Below, piece after piece: positions 1 to 8,364 of a stretch of DNA of 64,000 nt (position 1 is its first letter; each line of letters begins with the position of its first letter). The DNA comes from Thermodesulfovibrionia bacterium. GTDB taxonomy: Bacteria; Nitrospirota; Thermodesulfovibrionia; UBA6902. A model generated the notes under the pieces. It was not told the DNA's origin, made no database searches, and worked only from the letters and a program-made list of their open reading frames with translations. A program made the translations under genes and the position numbers. The stretch spans positions 62,001 to 126,000 of the forward strand of contig JAUSMY010000036.1 in assembly GCA_030646035.1 (NCBI GenBank). The letters are read 5' to 3'.

Positions 1-43
1 GAGTGATATGTTCTTAATTATTATTGAATGCTGTAACTTTATC

Positions 44-95
44 ATTCCGGCTTGTCCGGAATCTTTGCAGCTGCAAGACTCCCGACAAGCGGGAG
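44..95. repeat. Inverted pair of REP-like hairpins
   Basis: Two short perfect hairpins lie 16 bases apart. The first has 7-bp arms at 44-50 and 56-62 with loop CTTGT. The second has 6-bp arms at 79-84 and 90-95 with loop ACAAG. The two loops are reverse complements, so the second hairpin is an inverted, slightly diverged copy of the first. This layout is typical of REP/BIME-type palindromic intergenic elements. It sits just upstream of the cbb3 operon; no long T-run follows either hairpin, so a terminator role is less likely. Confidence 0.6.
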
Positions 96-141
96 TGATA
101 GGCATTGGTCATGCATGAATCATTAAAAAGGAGGCGGCAAT

Positions 142-1551
142 ATGAGTGATTATCAGTATGATAATCAGACGGTAAAAGGATTTATCGTATCTTCGATCTT
201 CTGGGGTGTGGTCGGCATCCTCATCGGGCTTTGGATATCCATCCAGATGTGGGCGCCTTCATGGAACATCGCGCCTTATTTCACCTTCGGGCGGCTGAGG
301 GTGGTGCATACGAACGGGCTCGCATTCGGCCTCGGCATCGGAGCGATATTCGGCATTTCCTACTACATTGTGATGAGGCTTACACGAAGGCCCCTGCTAT
401 TTCCCCGGCTTGCGAGGTTTCATCTGCACCTGTTCAATATCGCCATAACACTTGCCGCCTTAAGCCTATTCGCAGGCATGAACCAGTCACTTGAATATGC
501 TGAGCTTGAGTGGCCTCTTGATATAGGAGTCGTTATCTTGTGGGTAATGTTCGCGGTAAATGTCTTCGGCACCGTCATCAAAAGAAAAGAGGAGCAGATG
601 TACATATCGCTCTGGTTTATCATCGCCACTGTCATTGCGGTTGCGGTCCTCTATATAGTTAACAACCTTGCCGTGCCTGCGGGGCTCTTTAAGTCCTACT
701 CGGTATATGCCGGGATCAACAGCGCGAATATCGAGTGGTGGTACGGCCATAACGCGGTTGGTTTTATATTTACAACTCCCATTCTGGCTATGTTCTACTA
801 CTTTCTGCCTAAGTCCACAGGGCTGCCGATATTCAGCCACAGGCTCTCGATCATATCCTTCTGGTCGCTGGTATTCGGATATTTATGGGTAGGGTCTCAT
901 CACCTGGTTTATACACCCCTGCCTGACTGGATCCAGACGCTCGGTATCGCGTTCAGCCTCTTCCTTATCGCGCCGTCATGGGGCTCTGTTGTGAATGGTT
1001 TCTACACAGTGGCTCCTGAGTGGTCAAAGATGAGGACGAACTATCTCACAAAGTTCTTTATATTAGGCATAACATTCTACGGTCTCCAGACCGTGCAGGG
1101 GCCGACTCAGGCTCTGAGGGTTGTCAGTCAGCTCATACACTATACTGACTGGGTTCCTGGCCATGTTCATATGGGCACTATGGGATGGGTGACCATGACC
1201 GTCGCGGCTTCCATTTATTACATCATCCCCAAAATATATGACACAGAGATATACAGTGAAAAGATCGCCAATACGCACTTTTATTTTGTCCTGGTCGGAC
1301 AGCTTCTCTTCTCTGTCACAATGTGGATAACAGGCATACAGCAGGGCGCGTTATGGAAGGCTGTGAACCCTGACGGCACACTAAAATACACCTTTGTCGA
1401 GACGCTCGCGAAGAACTATCCGTATTGGCAGATGAGGACTTTTGCAGGAGTTATATTCACCATCGGCATGCTTTATTTTATCTATAACGTATTTATGACT
1501 ATCCGCAAGGGTAACGCCCTTGCCGCTGCAAAAGCAGGGGAGGTGCGGTGA
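142..1551 (+). CDS. ccoN: cbb3-type cytochrome c oxidase subunit I
   Basis: This is the catalytic haem-copper subunit of a high-affinity cbb3 oxidase, which reduces oxygen at a haem b3/CuB centre in the inner membrane. The 469-residue protein is almost entirely hydrophobic with about 12 membrane segments, the usual size for CcoN. Visible signatures are VHTNGLAFG near the N-terminus, WWYGHNAVGF and the SHH copper ligands mid-protein, and VPGHVHMG carrying haem-ligand histidines. A strong GGAGG lies 7 bases before the ATG. It is the first gene of the cco operon and its TGA overlaps the start of the next gene. Confidence 0.96.
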   Translation: MSDYQYDNQTVKGFIVSSIFWGVVGILIGLWISIQMWAPSWNIAPYFTFGRLRVVHTNGLAFGLGIGAIFGISYYIVMRLTRRPLLFPRLARFHLHLFNIAITLAALSLFAGMNQSLEYAELEWPLDIGVVILWVMFAVNVFGTVIKRKEEQMYISLWFIIATVIAVAVLYIVNNLAVPAGLFKSYSVYAGINSANIEWWYGHNAVGFIFTTPILAMFYYFLPKSTGLPIFSHRLSIISFWSLVFGYLWVGSHHLVYTPLPDWIQTLGIAFSLFLIAPSWGSVVNGFYTVAPEWSKMRTNYLTKFFILGITFYGLQTVQGPTQALRVVSQLIHYTDWVPGHVHMGTMGWVTMTVAASIYYIIPKIYDTEIYSEKIANTHFYFVLVGQLLFSVTMWITGIQQGALWKAVNPDGTLKYTFVETLAKNYPYWQMRTFAGVIFTIGMLYFIYNVFMTIRKGNALAAAKAGEVR

Positions 1552-2486
1552 TGGCCGGAGAAATATATAAAAAACCGATAATGTTTTCTATAGTCGCGCT
1601 GCTTGTAATACTTTCTGGAACGGCCGTTACGATGTTCGCTCCCATGATGACCGACCAGATGCATCCTAAACTGGAGAACCTCAAGCCGTACACTCCGCTT
1701 CAGCTTGCGGGCAGGGATGTATATCAGAGAGAGGGCTGCAACAACTGCCATACACAGACGGTAAGGCCGCTTAAGTCAGAGGTGATGAGATACGGCGAGT
1801 ATTCCAAGGCCGGAGAATTCGCATATGACTACCCGTTTCTCTGGGGGTCAAAGAGGACAGGCCCTGACATTGCAAGGATAGGCGGGAAGTATCCTGACGC
1901 ATGGCATTACAGGCATTTTGAGGACCCGAGGGCCTTTTTTAAAGAATCGAACATGCCTTCTTACGCATGGATAAAAGAGAGGGCGCTCGATCCGTCTGAT
2001 CTACAGGGCCATATGGACGCCCTTGGATTCAGTTATTCTGATGAGGATATTTATGTGCTTCAGGGCAAGAACGAGATGGACGCCCTTGTCGCGTATATGC
2101 AGGTCATAGGCACGGCTGTCACAAAGAAGCCGGCGATTGCCAAACCAAAATCCGCAGTAACGGAAGAGGAGCTTATAAATCCTGTTGCCGGAGATGCAGG
2201 CGCGATAGCGGCAGGCAAGAAACTTTTTGATGATAACTGCGCCATGTGCCACGGTGTTGCGGGCGAGGGCGACATAGGGCCGAGCCTCATTGACGATATG
2301 TTTTTGTATGTGGAGGGAGACCTTAATGATAGTGTTTACTTTCATCTTATCAATGACGGGACTGAAGAGGGTGAGATGGATGAGGGGCGGGCTGAAAAGG
2401 GCGGCATGCCTGAGTTCAGTGATGTGATGAGCAGGGATGAGATATGGTCTGTGATCTCATATATAAGGTCTTTACAGCATAAGTAA
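1551..2486 (+). CDS. ccoO: cbb3 oxidase CcoO subunit fused to a CcoP-type haem c domain
   Basis: This membrane-anchored c-type cytochrome delivers electrons to CcoN. One N-terminal membrane helix (about residues 10-32) is followed by a CcoO domain with haem motif CNNCH (about residues 63-67) and the family's conserved TVRPLKSEVMRYGEYS stretch. After about residue 205 a second class I cytochrome c domain begins, with motif CAMCH at residues 230-234 and a distal methionine in GGMPEF. That second domain resembles the haem domains of CcoP and is not part of ordinary CcoO. The ATG at 1551 overlaps the ccoN stop (TGATG); a GTG at 1548 is an alternative start. Confidence 0.93.
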   Translation: MAGEIYKKPIMFSIVALLVILSGTAVTMFAPMMTDQMHPKLENLKPYTPLQLAGRDVYQREGCNNCHTQTVRPLKSEVMRYGEYSKAGEFAYDYPFLWGSKRTGPDIARIGGKYPDAWHYRHFEDPRAFFKESNMPSYAWIKERALDPSDLQGHMDALGFSYSDEDIYVLQGKNEMDALVAYMQVIGTAVTKKPAIAKPKSAVTEEELINPVAGDAGAIAAGKKLFDDNCAMCHGVAGEGDIGPSLIDDMFLYVEGDLNDSVYFHLINDGTEEGEMDEGRAEKGGMPEFSDVMSRDEIWSVISYIRSLQHK

Positions 2487-2497
2487 AAGGAGGAGCC

Positions 2498-2683
2498 ATG
2501 GCAGAGGAATATGATGATATAAAGGCCTTTGAGGCAAAGGATACCGCGCATAAGCTCCCTGTCGGCTGGCTTATACTTTTTTGGGGACTGATAATATGGG
2601 GCATCTTTTATTTTGCAGCGTATACCCCTGAGATCAGCGGGTGGAGCCAGGCAAAGGATTATGAGGAGTCAGCAGGAAAGTGA
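2498..2683 (+). CDS. Small CcoP N-terminal-like (FixP_N) membrane protein
   Basis: A 61-residue protein with an acidic N-terminus (EEYDDIKAFE), the LPVGWL turn, one membrane helix of about 20 residues and a short polar tail. This is the layout of the N-terminal anchor of CcoP/FixP, which normally continues into two haem c domains. Here the protein ends after the anchor, and one haem c domain is instead attached to CcoO. A strong AAAGGAGG precedes the ATG and the gene lies 11 bases after ccoO. It probably stabilises the complex as a stand-alone subunit. Confidence 0.75.
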   Translation: MAEEYDDIKAFEAKDTAHKLPVGWLILFWGLIIWGIFYFAAYTPEISGWSQAKDYEESAGK

Positions 2684-2722
2684 AAGAAATATTTGAATTA
2701 AAATTAACAGGAGGTAATGATC

Positions 2723-3343
2723 ATGTCAGAAGATTGTGTATGTTTAGGTTGTAATATTGGCGCAACAGTGCCGGACTTTAAATTGGAGACTTTTGAGCCG
2801 TCAAAAGGAGACTTTGGAGAGATCAGCCTTGAAACACTGAAGAAGAACAAGAAGTGGACGATACTGGTATTTTATCCGGCTGACTTTACCTTTGTCTGAG
2901 CTACGGAATTCGCTGCTCTGGCAGAGCAGCAGGACAGGTTCAAAAAGATGGGCGCTGAGGTAATTACTGTAAGCAGGGACACAAAGTTCGTCCATCTTGC
3001 ATGGCAGAGAGATGAGAAGATGCTTAAGGATGTGAAATATCCGATGGGCTCTGACGTCACGGGAAAGCTTGCAAAGATGTTCGGTGTCTATGACGAGGCA
3101 ACAGGCCTTTCACTGAGAGGCACTTTTATCATTAGCCCTGAAGGCAAGCTCCTTAACGCTGAAATAAATTACTTTAATATGGGCAGGAATGTAGAGGAAC
3201 TGCTGAGAAAGTTCAAGGCAAATCTTCACCTTGCAAAACATTCTGCCGAAGGATGCCCGGCAAAGTGGAAGGACAAAGGCGACAAGACGTTGAAACCTTC
3301 CGCGCAGTTGGTCGGAAGGGTCTTCGAGGCGTTGAAGGAATAA
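2723..3343 (+). CDS. Selenocysteine-containing peroxiredoxin (AhpC/TSA family, in-frame TGA)
   Basis: This is a 2-Cys-type peroxiredoxin that reduces peroxides. The reading frame runs 2723-3343 (206 residues) if the TGA at 2897-2899 is read as selenocysteine 59. That codon falls exactly at the peroxidatic position: the family motif DFTFVCPTE appears here as DFTFV-U-ATE. Downstream sequence stays in frame and shows normal family features, including the resolving cysteine in GCPAKW (residue 178). Three further cysteines (5, 7, 10) lie at the N-terminus. The ATG at 2723 is preferred because AGGAGGT lies 7 bases upstream; an ATG at 2717 is too close. The gene sits inside the cco operon. A nonsense mutation is the alternative, but the hairpin after the TGA argues against it. 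Confidence 0.88.
2897..2930 (+). promoter_or_regulatory. UGA selenocysteine codon plus bacterial SECIS-like hairpin
   Basis: Twelve bases after the in-frame TGA (2897-2899) there is a perfect 8-bp stem, 2912-2919 with 2923-2930, closed by a GGC loop at 2920-2922. Read with one fewer pair, the loop is five bases with guanines at its second and third positions. Known bacterial SECIS elements lie in the coding sequence directly after the UGA, with a short apical loop carrying a G in its first two positions and the loop starting about 16-37 bases after the codon. This hairpin meets those criteria. It would bind SelB to direct selenocysteine insertion. Confidence 0.8.
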
Positions 3344-3359
3344 GCAAAGGAGGCATGTG

Positions 3360-3455
3360 ATGGATATATCGGTCATGGCAACAATCGGCTTTACAACTAT
3401 AGCCGCAATCGGGATATTGATCCTTTATTTGATAGCCAGGAAAGGCGGCAGGTAG
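3360..3455 (+). CDS. Very small single-helix membrane protein in cbb3 operon
   Basis: A 31-residue frame beginning MDISVMATIG and ending ARKGGR. It is almost wholly one hydrophobic helix followed by a short basic tail, giving an inside-positive C-terminus. An AAAGGAGG lies about 6 bases before the ATG, a better ribosome site than most neighbours have. It lies 16 bases after the selenoperoxiredoxin and 5 bases before the next small gene. Its position suggests a CcoQ-type accessory subunit, but it is too short to assign by sequence. Confidence 0.55.
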   Translation: MDISVMATIGFTTIAAIGILILYLIARKGGR

Positions 3456-3460
3456 CTTAT

Positions 3461-3604
3461 ATGAACATGCAGACTGCGGCATATTTTTTATTCGGCCTTT
3501 CAATGGTCATTATCTTCGGAGTGATAATCGTCTATTATTATTCGAAGAAGAGGCAGAAGAAGATAGAGGAACCAAAGTTCAGAATGCTTGATGACGACCG
3601 GTAA
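3461..3604 (+). CDS. Small CcoQ/CcoS-like cbb3 oxidase membrane protein
   Basis: A 47-residue protein with one membrane helix (about residues 8-27), a basic stretch (KKRQKK) and the acidic tail EEPKFRMLDDD. The tail closely parallels that of the CcoS protein at the operon end (EGPKYRMFDD), so the two may be related. CcoQ proteins also have one helix and a charged tail and usually lie among the structural genes, as here. The last 14 bases overlap the ATG start of ccoG, suggesting translational coupling. Confidence 0.65.
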   Translation: MNMQTAAYFLFGLSMVIIFGVIIVYYYSKKRQKKIEEPKFRMLDDDR

Positions 3605-4802
3605 CTTACAGCAATGGCGCAGGTTAGCGGCATTCTTTGGAGCAGCGGTCGTTGTCAGCCTTCCCTTTCTTAAAATAAAAGGCGAAAGCGCCCTGAGATT
3701 TGATATCCCGGCGCTTCAGCTTCACTTTTTCGGCACAAGCATATGGATGGAGGAGTTCTTCATCGTGCTTATCGGGATCATCTTCCTGAGCTTCCTGTTC
3801 ATCTCTATGACTCTGTTATTCGGCAGGATCTGGTGCGGTTGGGCCTGCCCGCAGACCGTGCTGTCTGACATTACCGCTTCTGTTGAGAGATATTCAGGCA
3901 AGGGCTTTTATCAGAGGATCATTTCATATGCTGCGGTCTTTGTTCTGAGTCTGGCAGTTGGCGCGAACCTCATCTGGTATTTTGTATCGCCTTATGACTT
4001 TTTCCCGGCATTGGCCGGCCGGCATCTCGGCAGCGTCGTATGGGCGTTCTGGGTAACGCTTTCATTGATAATATTTCTGGATCTCTCTTTTTTGAGGCAG
4101 AGGTTCTGCGCTACCGTATGCCCTTACTCGATGCTCCAGGGAGCGCTCTTTGACGAAAGCACCCTGACCGTCGCTTTTGACCCGCGGAGAAAAGAAGAAT
4201 GCATTGACTGTAAGGCATGCGTGCGGGCCTGCCCTGTAGGCATTGATATAAGGCAAGGCGAAAACAGGGCGTGCATACATTGCGCAAAATGCATAGACGA
4301 GTGCAGGGATATCATGGGGAAGAAGCAAAAGGAGACGCTGATAGATTACTGCCGGGGGCTGCCGGGCGGGACAGGGAATCTTCTCCGCAAGAATACCGTC
4401 ATGTTTGGAGCAGCAACGCTCCTCTCTCTTCTCTTTGTTTGCTATCTCTTATTCACGCGCCTGCCTTATGACCTCACTGTGCTGCCGAATTACTCTTTTC
4501 ATCCCAGGGCAACAGCGGACGGCATGATGACAAACTCATATATCCTCTCGATAAAGAACAGGGGAATGGTTGATAAGGCTTTTAAAGTAATGGCAGCCGG
4601 TTTTGCAGGCAGGATCAGGATCGTTCCTGAAGAGGATATTTTTATCAAGGCAGGCGAGATAAAAAAAATTCCGGCCTATGTTACTGTTGCCGGAGATATG
4701 AAAGAGAGATTGCCGCAGACGATTGACATATCCGTAGCTCCTGCAGAAGAGAGTGAATTTAGACTGACAAGAACGGCAAATTTTATTTTTTCAGGGGAAT
4801 AG
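3591..4802 (+). CDS. ccoG: cbb3 oxidase assembly ferredoxin CcoG
   Basis: CcoG (RdxA/FixG) is a membrane iron-sulfur protein involved in copper handling during cbb3 oxidase assembly. About five membrane segments occur, with the conserved GRIWCGWACPQTVL motif near residue 80. Two ferredoxin motifs follow (CIDCKACVRACP and CIHCAKCIDEC, about residues 200-240). A last membrane helix then leads to a periplasmic Ig-like C-terminal domain. The 403-residue length is slightly short but normal. ATG 3591 is chosen; a TTG at 3588 is possible. It overlaps the upstream small gene and abuts ccoH. Confidence 0.93.
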   Translation: MTTGNLQQWRRLAAFFGAAVVVSLPFLKIKGESALRFDIPALQLHFFGTSIWMEEFFIVLIGIIFLSFLFISMTLLFGRIWCGWACPQTVLSDITASVERYSGKGFYQRIISYAAVFVLSLAVGANLIWYFVSPYDFFPALAGRHLGSVVWAFWVTLSLIIFLDLSFLRQRFCATVCPYSMLQGALFDESTLTVAFDPRRKEECIDCKACVRACPVGIDIRQGENRACIHCAKCIDECRDIMGKKQKETLIDYCRGLPGGTGNLLRKNTVMFGAATLLSLLFVCYLLFTRLPYDLTVLPNYSFHPRATADGMMTNSYILSIKNRGMVDKAFKVMAAGFAGRIRIVPEEDIFIKAGEIKKIPAYVTVAGDMKERLPQTIDISVAPAEESEFRLTRTANFIFSGE

Positions 4803-5252
4803 ATGAAGACGATAATAATTGTTTCCGCCATCTTCGCCATGCTTGCTGTTGCAGGAGCTATTTTTGTAGGCATTGAAAGTTTTGACGGCACAGTAACAAG
4901 CAACCCTTATGAAGAAGGCCTCAGGTGGGATGAAGTCCGAAAGATTAAGTCTGAGCTTGGCTGGGGTTTTGATATGCATGGGGATAAGCTTACAGCCGGT
5001 GAAAACAATATCACCATCACACTTGTTGAGAAGGACGGCAGCCCTCTTGACGCTTCATCCGTATCCGTCATGCTCAGCAGGCCGTCAACATCATCATATG
5101 ACAGTCGTTATGAGCTGGTGAAGGTTAAGGAAGGAACATTCAGGCTGGATATCGAATTCCCGCTTTACGGATACTGGGATATAAAAGCTGACGTGATAAA
5201 AAGTACTGATAAGGTCATATTCGAAAAGAGAGTATTTGTGGAGAAGGGTTGA
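4803..5252 (+). CDS. ccoH: FixH/CcoH-family cbb3 oxidase assembly protein
   Basis: A 149-residue protein with one N-terminal membrane anchor (residues 3-22) and a soluble beta-rich domain typical of FixH. The segment SNPYEEGLRWDEV after the anchor is the family hallmark, and the C-terminal half has the FixH pattern around YGYWDIKADV. CcoH stabilises CcoP during assembly. The gene starts directly after the ccoG stop and its TGA is one base from the start of the next gene. Confidence 0.85.
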   Translation: MKTIIIVSAIFAMLAVAGAIFVGIESFDGTVTSNPYEEGLRWDEVRKIKSELGWGFDMHGDKLTAGENNITITLVEKDGSPLDASSVSVMLSRPSTSSYDSRYELVKVKEGTFRLDIEFPLYGYWDIKADVIKSTDKVIFEKRVFVEKG

Positions 5253-5253
5253 T

Positions 5254-5946
5254 ATGATTGACATGAATGCGGATTATCTTCTGATCTTTACAACCGGATT
5301 GTTAGGAGGTTTCGGCCATTGCATAGGCATGTGCGGGCCGATAGTCGCGTCTTATTCCATCAGCGGCAAGACTGATATCGAACGCCCTTTTTTCATGAGC
5401 CTTCTCCTTCCGCATCTGCTTTATAATGCCGGACGCATTATGACTTACACACTCATCGGCGGAGCAATGGGCTTTGCAGGCTCTCTTCTTAACATCGCCG
5501 GACAACTCTCAGGCATCCGGAACGCGATAGCTGTAACAGCAGGGCTGACCATGATCCTTATGGGTGTGAGCATTCTCGGCCTTCCCGGAAATATGGCATG
5601 GTTTGAAAGGCATAATGTTTTCATACTGAAGAAGGGGAAGGGTCTTTTAAAGAGAGGCTCTCTCATGAAGTACTTTCCTCTCGGCCTGCTCTTCGGCCTT
5701 CTGCCCTGCGGTTTTTCCATGGCTGCGTTTGCTGCTTCCGCAGGCACGGGTAGCACAGCCTCAGGCATGCTGCTTTCGTTTCTCTTCGGCCTCGGCACGA
5801 TGCCGTCACTTGTCATCTTCGGCATAGCAGCCTCCTTCATCAGTTCAAAGCTGAGGGGCCTTTTTTATAAGGCAGCAGGCGTCACAGTGATAATTATGGG
5901 GATACTCTTTCTGTTAAGGGGGTTCAGGCATCATGCTCACATGTGA
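5254..5946 (+). CDS. DsbD_2/TauE-SafE-like membrane protein (metal or redox transport)
   Basis: A 230-residue protein with about six membrane helices. The N-terminal signature GHCIGMCGP and a second conserved element, GLLPCGF, form the two-cysteine-motif pattern of the DsbD_2 (CcdA-like) family often annotated as sulfite exporter TauE/SafE. Members found between ccoH and ccoI are thought to help with copper or thiol handling for oxidase maturation; the substrate cannot be read from sequence. ATG 5254 is used because GAGAAGG precedes it; the longer frame from TTG 5236 is unlikely. It overlaps ccoI by 14 bases. Confidence 0.8.
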   Translation: MIDMNADYLLIFTTGLLGGFGHCIGMCGPIVASYSISGKTDIERPFFMSLLLPHLLYNAGRIMTYTLIGGAMGFAGSLLNIAGQLSGIRNAIAVTAGLTMILMGVSILGLPGNMAWFERHNVFILKKGKGLLKRGSLMKYFPLGLLFGLLPCGFSMAAFAASAGTGSTASGMLLSFLFGLGTMPSLVIFGIAASFISSKLRGLFYKAAGVTVIIMGILFLLRGFRHHAHM

Positions 5947-8362
5947 CCACTGCCTGCTTGAGTTTCAGGGGAGCAAGGCTGTCTTTGATGAGGTGAACGG
6001 CAGGAAGAAGGCCTTCTGCTGTTACGGTTGCAGGGGCGTTTACAGGCTGATAAATGATGAGGGGCTTGATGCTTTTTATGACAAAAGGGGTTCCTCATGG
6101 GTACCCGGCCCGGCTCAAGAGGTAAAGATAGAGCCTTCCGCCTTTGCAGGGAAGATAAGAAGGTCCGGCGATGAGGATGAGATAGACATAGTCATTGACG
6201 GTATCCGCTGCGCCTCATGCATCTGGCTGATCGAAAGGGCGCTGCTCAAGAAGAAAGGTGTTACATATTGCAGGGCTAATTACGCGACCCACAGGGCAAA
6301 GATAAGATGGGCCCCTGAAATAGCGGGCATTAATGAGATACTTGAACGCATCATATCAATAGGCTATATCCCAAAACCTTTTGATGCAGAGGCGTATGAG
6401 AGTGAGCTCAGGAAAGAACGCAGGGATCTTCTAATGAGGTTCGGCACTGCGGCATTCTTTTCAATGCAGTTGATGATGTTCTCTGTCGCGCTTTATGCCG
6501 GATATTTTCAGGGCATCGGTGACAGGACTAGGGGTGCGTTTCAGATAATATCCCTTCTGCTGACAACCCCTGTTCTCTTCTATTCCGGCTGGCCTATTTT
6601 GAAAGGATCCATAAGTGGGTTAAGGAACCTCAGTTTTAACATGGACGTGCTCATTGCCACAGGAGCAGGTTCGGCATATCTCTTCAGCGCGTATCAGATA
6701 TACGCGGGCGGGGAGGTATATTTTGATACCGCAGCGATGATAGTGACCTTGATTCTCCTCGGCAGATACATAGAGACAGGCGCAAAAGGCAGGGCATCTA
6801 ATGTGATCACAAGGCTTCTTTCGCTTAATCCCAAAGAGGCAAGGCGCATAATAAAACAGGGTTCAGAGTTATCTGAAATGGTTTCAATCTCTTCCATTAA
6901 AACAGACGACTGGATTCAGGTCAAACCCGGGGAGAGGATCCCTCTTGACGGAGTAATCCTTAACGGCAGGTCAGAGATAGATGAGTCCATGCTGACAGGT
7001 GAGTCAATGCCTGTCTCAAAAGCAGAAGGCAGTGAGGTCTTCTGCGGAACACAGAACCTTTACGGCAGCTTTATCTTTAAGGTGAGCAGAACAGGTGAAG
7101 ATACGGTCTTTTCACAGATCATAAAGACGGTTGAGGACGCGCAGGCAAGGCGCGCTCCGGTACAGGCGCTGGCTGACAGGGCGGTGGGCGTCTTTGTTCC
7201 GGCTGTTCTTTTTCTGGGCTTTGTGACCGGGCTGGGATGGTGGGTATACAGCGGCGACCTGACCAATGCTGTAATGAACGCTGTCTCTGTACTTGTCATC
7301 GCATGCCCGTGCGCTCTCGGGCTTGCCACCCCTCTTGCCATACTTATCGGCACAACAAGCGGCGCATCAAAGGGCATACTCATAAAAGGCGGCGATATCA
7401 TTGAGAGGTCAAAGGGCATTGATACGGTTGTCCTGGATAAGACCGGGACGGTCACAGAGGGAAGGCCGCTGCTGAAGTCATATAAAGGGATAGGATGTTC
7501 AGATGAAGATGCATTGCGCCTTGCGTCATCGCTTGAAAGGCTTTCAGAGCATTCAATTTCCAAAGCGATAGTCGATGCCTCGGAAGTTCAGCCTTTGACC
7601 GTATCTGAATTCAAGGCAGAGCCTGGAAATGGCATAAAGGGCAAGATAGACGGGAAGGATGTCCTTGTCGGCAATAGGAACTTTATTGAGGCTGAAGGTA
7701 TATTCAAGGGCGTTGAGGATGAACTCGGGCCGGAGTTGTTTTTACAGGCTGATTTTGAAGAGATGTCCGGTTCAACAGTTGTTTATCTCTCATATGATAA
7801 AAGGCTCGCCGGCATATTCGTGATCGCTGACAGTATCAGAAAAGAAGCAGGCGAAGTTATAAGAAACTTGATAGAGAGTGGATATGATGTCATGATGATG
7901 ACAGGCGATAACAGGAAGACCGCGCTCTCAGTTGCCTCTAAAATAGGATTAAAGACAGATATGATAAGGGCTGAGGTTTCACCTGTAGAAAAGGCTGAAA
8001 TCATAAAAGGGCTTCAGAGAGAAGGGAGAAAGGTTTTAATGGCTGGCGACGGAATAAATGACGCTCCGGCGCTGGTTCAGGCTGATGTCGGGATCGCGGT
8101 GGGCAGGGCAACGGACATAGCTCTTGAGAGCGCGGACATGGTGATTATGAGGAACGACCTCAGGCTGATTCCTGAGGCTTTAAAATTATCCGGCAGGACT
8201 TACAGCGTTATTAAACAAAACCTCTTCTGGGCATTTGTTTACAATATAGCGGCCATCCCGCTTGCGACAGCAGGCTTGCTCCACCCGATAATGGCTGCTG
8301 CTGCAATGACCTTCAGCTCATTAAGCGTTGTAGGCAATTCGATGAGATTAAAGGTGAACTGA
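5933..8362 (+). CDS. ccoI: Copper-translocating P1B-type ATPase for cbb3 assembly
   Basis: This ATPase exports Cu(I) to supply the CuB site of the oxidase. The 809-residue protein begins with a cysteine-rich metal-binding segment (CDHC, CCYGC). An HMA domain follows with GIRCASC near residue 92. Eight membrane helices carry the CPC motif at residues 458-460. The catalytic DKTG is at 502-505, followed by TGES, a GDG-type hinge (GDGINDAP) and a C-terminal helix pair. The N-terminal cysteine domain plus HMA is characteristic of CcoI/FixI. It overlaps the preceding gene and is followed 2 bases later by ccoS. Confidence 0.94.
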   Translation: MLTCDHCLLEFQGSKAVFDEVNGRKKAFCCYGCRGVYRLINDEGLDAFYDKRGSSWVPGPAQEVKIEPSAFAGKIRRSGDEDEIDIVIDGIRCASCIWLIERALLKKKGVTYCRANYATHRAKIRWAPEIAGINEILERIISIGYIPKPFDAEAYESELRKERRDLLMRFGTAAFFSMQLMMFSVALYAGYFQGIGDRTRGAFQIISLLLTTPVLFYSGWPILKGSISGLRNLSFNMDVLIATGAGSAYLFSAYQIYAGGEVYFDTAAMIVTLILLGRYIETGAKGRASNVITRLLSLNPKEARRIIKQGSELSEMVSISSIKTDDWIQVKPGERIPLDGVILNGRSEIDESMLTGESMPVSKAEGSEVFCGTQNLYGSFIFKVSRTGEDTVFSQIIKTVEDAQARRAPVQALADRAVGVFVPAVLFLGFVTGLGWWVYSGDLTNAVMNAVSVLVIACPCALGLATPLAILIGTTSGASKGILIKGGDIIERSKGIDTVVLDKTGTVTEGRPLLKSYKGIGCSDEDALRLASSLERLSEHSISKAIVDASEVQPLTVSEFKAEPGNGIKGKIDGKDVLVGNRNFIEAEGIFKGVEDELGPELFLQADFEEMSGSTVVYLSYDKRLAGIFVIADSIRKEAGEVIRNLIESGYDVMMMTGDNRKTALSVASKIGLKTDMIRAEVSPVEKAEIIKGLQREGRKVLMAGDGINDAPALVQADVGIAVGRATDIALESADMVIMRNDLRLIPEALKLSGRTYSVIKQNLFWAFVYNIAAIPLATAGLLHPIMAAAAMTFSSLSVVGNSMRLKVN

Positions 8363-8364
8363 CT

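Noticed and set aside
2717-2948. Peroxiredoxin as a pseudogene split by a nonsense mutation
   Set aside because: The TGA falls exactly at the catalytic cysteine, the frame continues without further damage, and a SECIS-like hairpin follows. Selenocysteine decoding explains all three.
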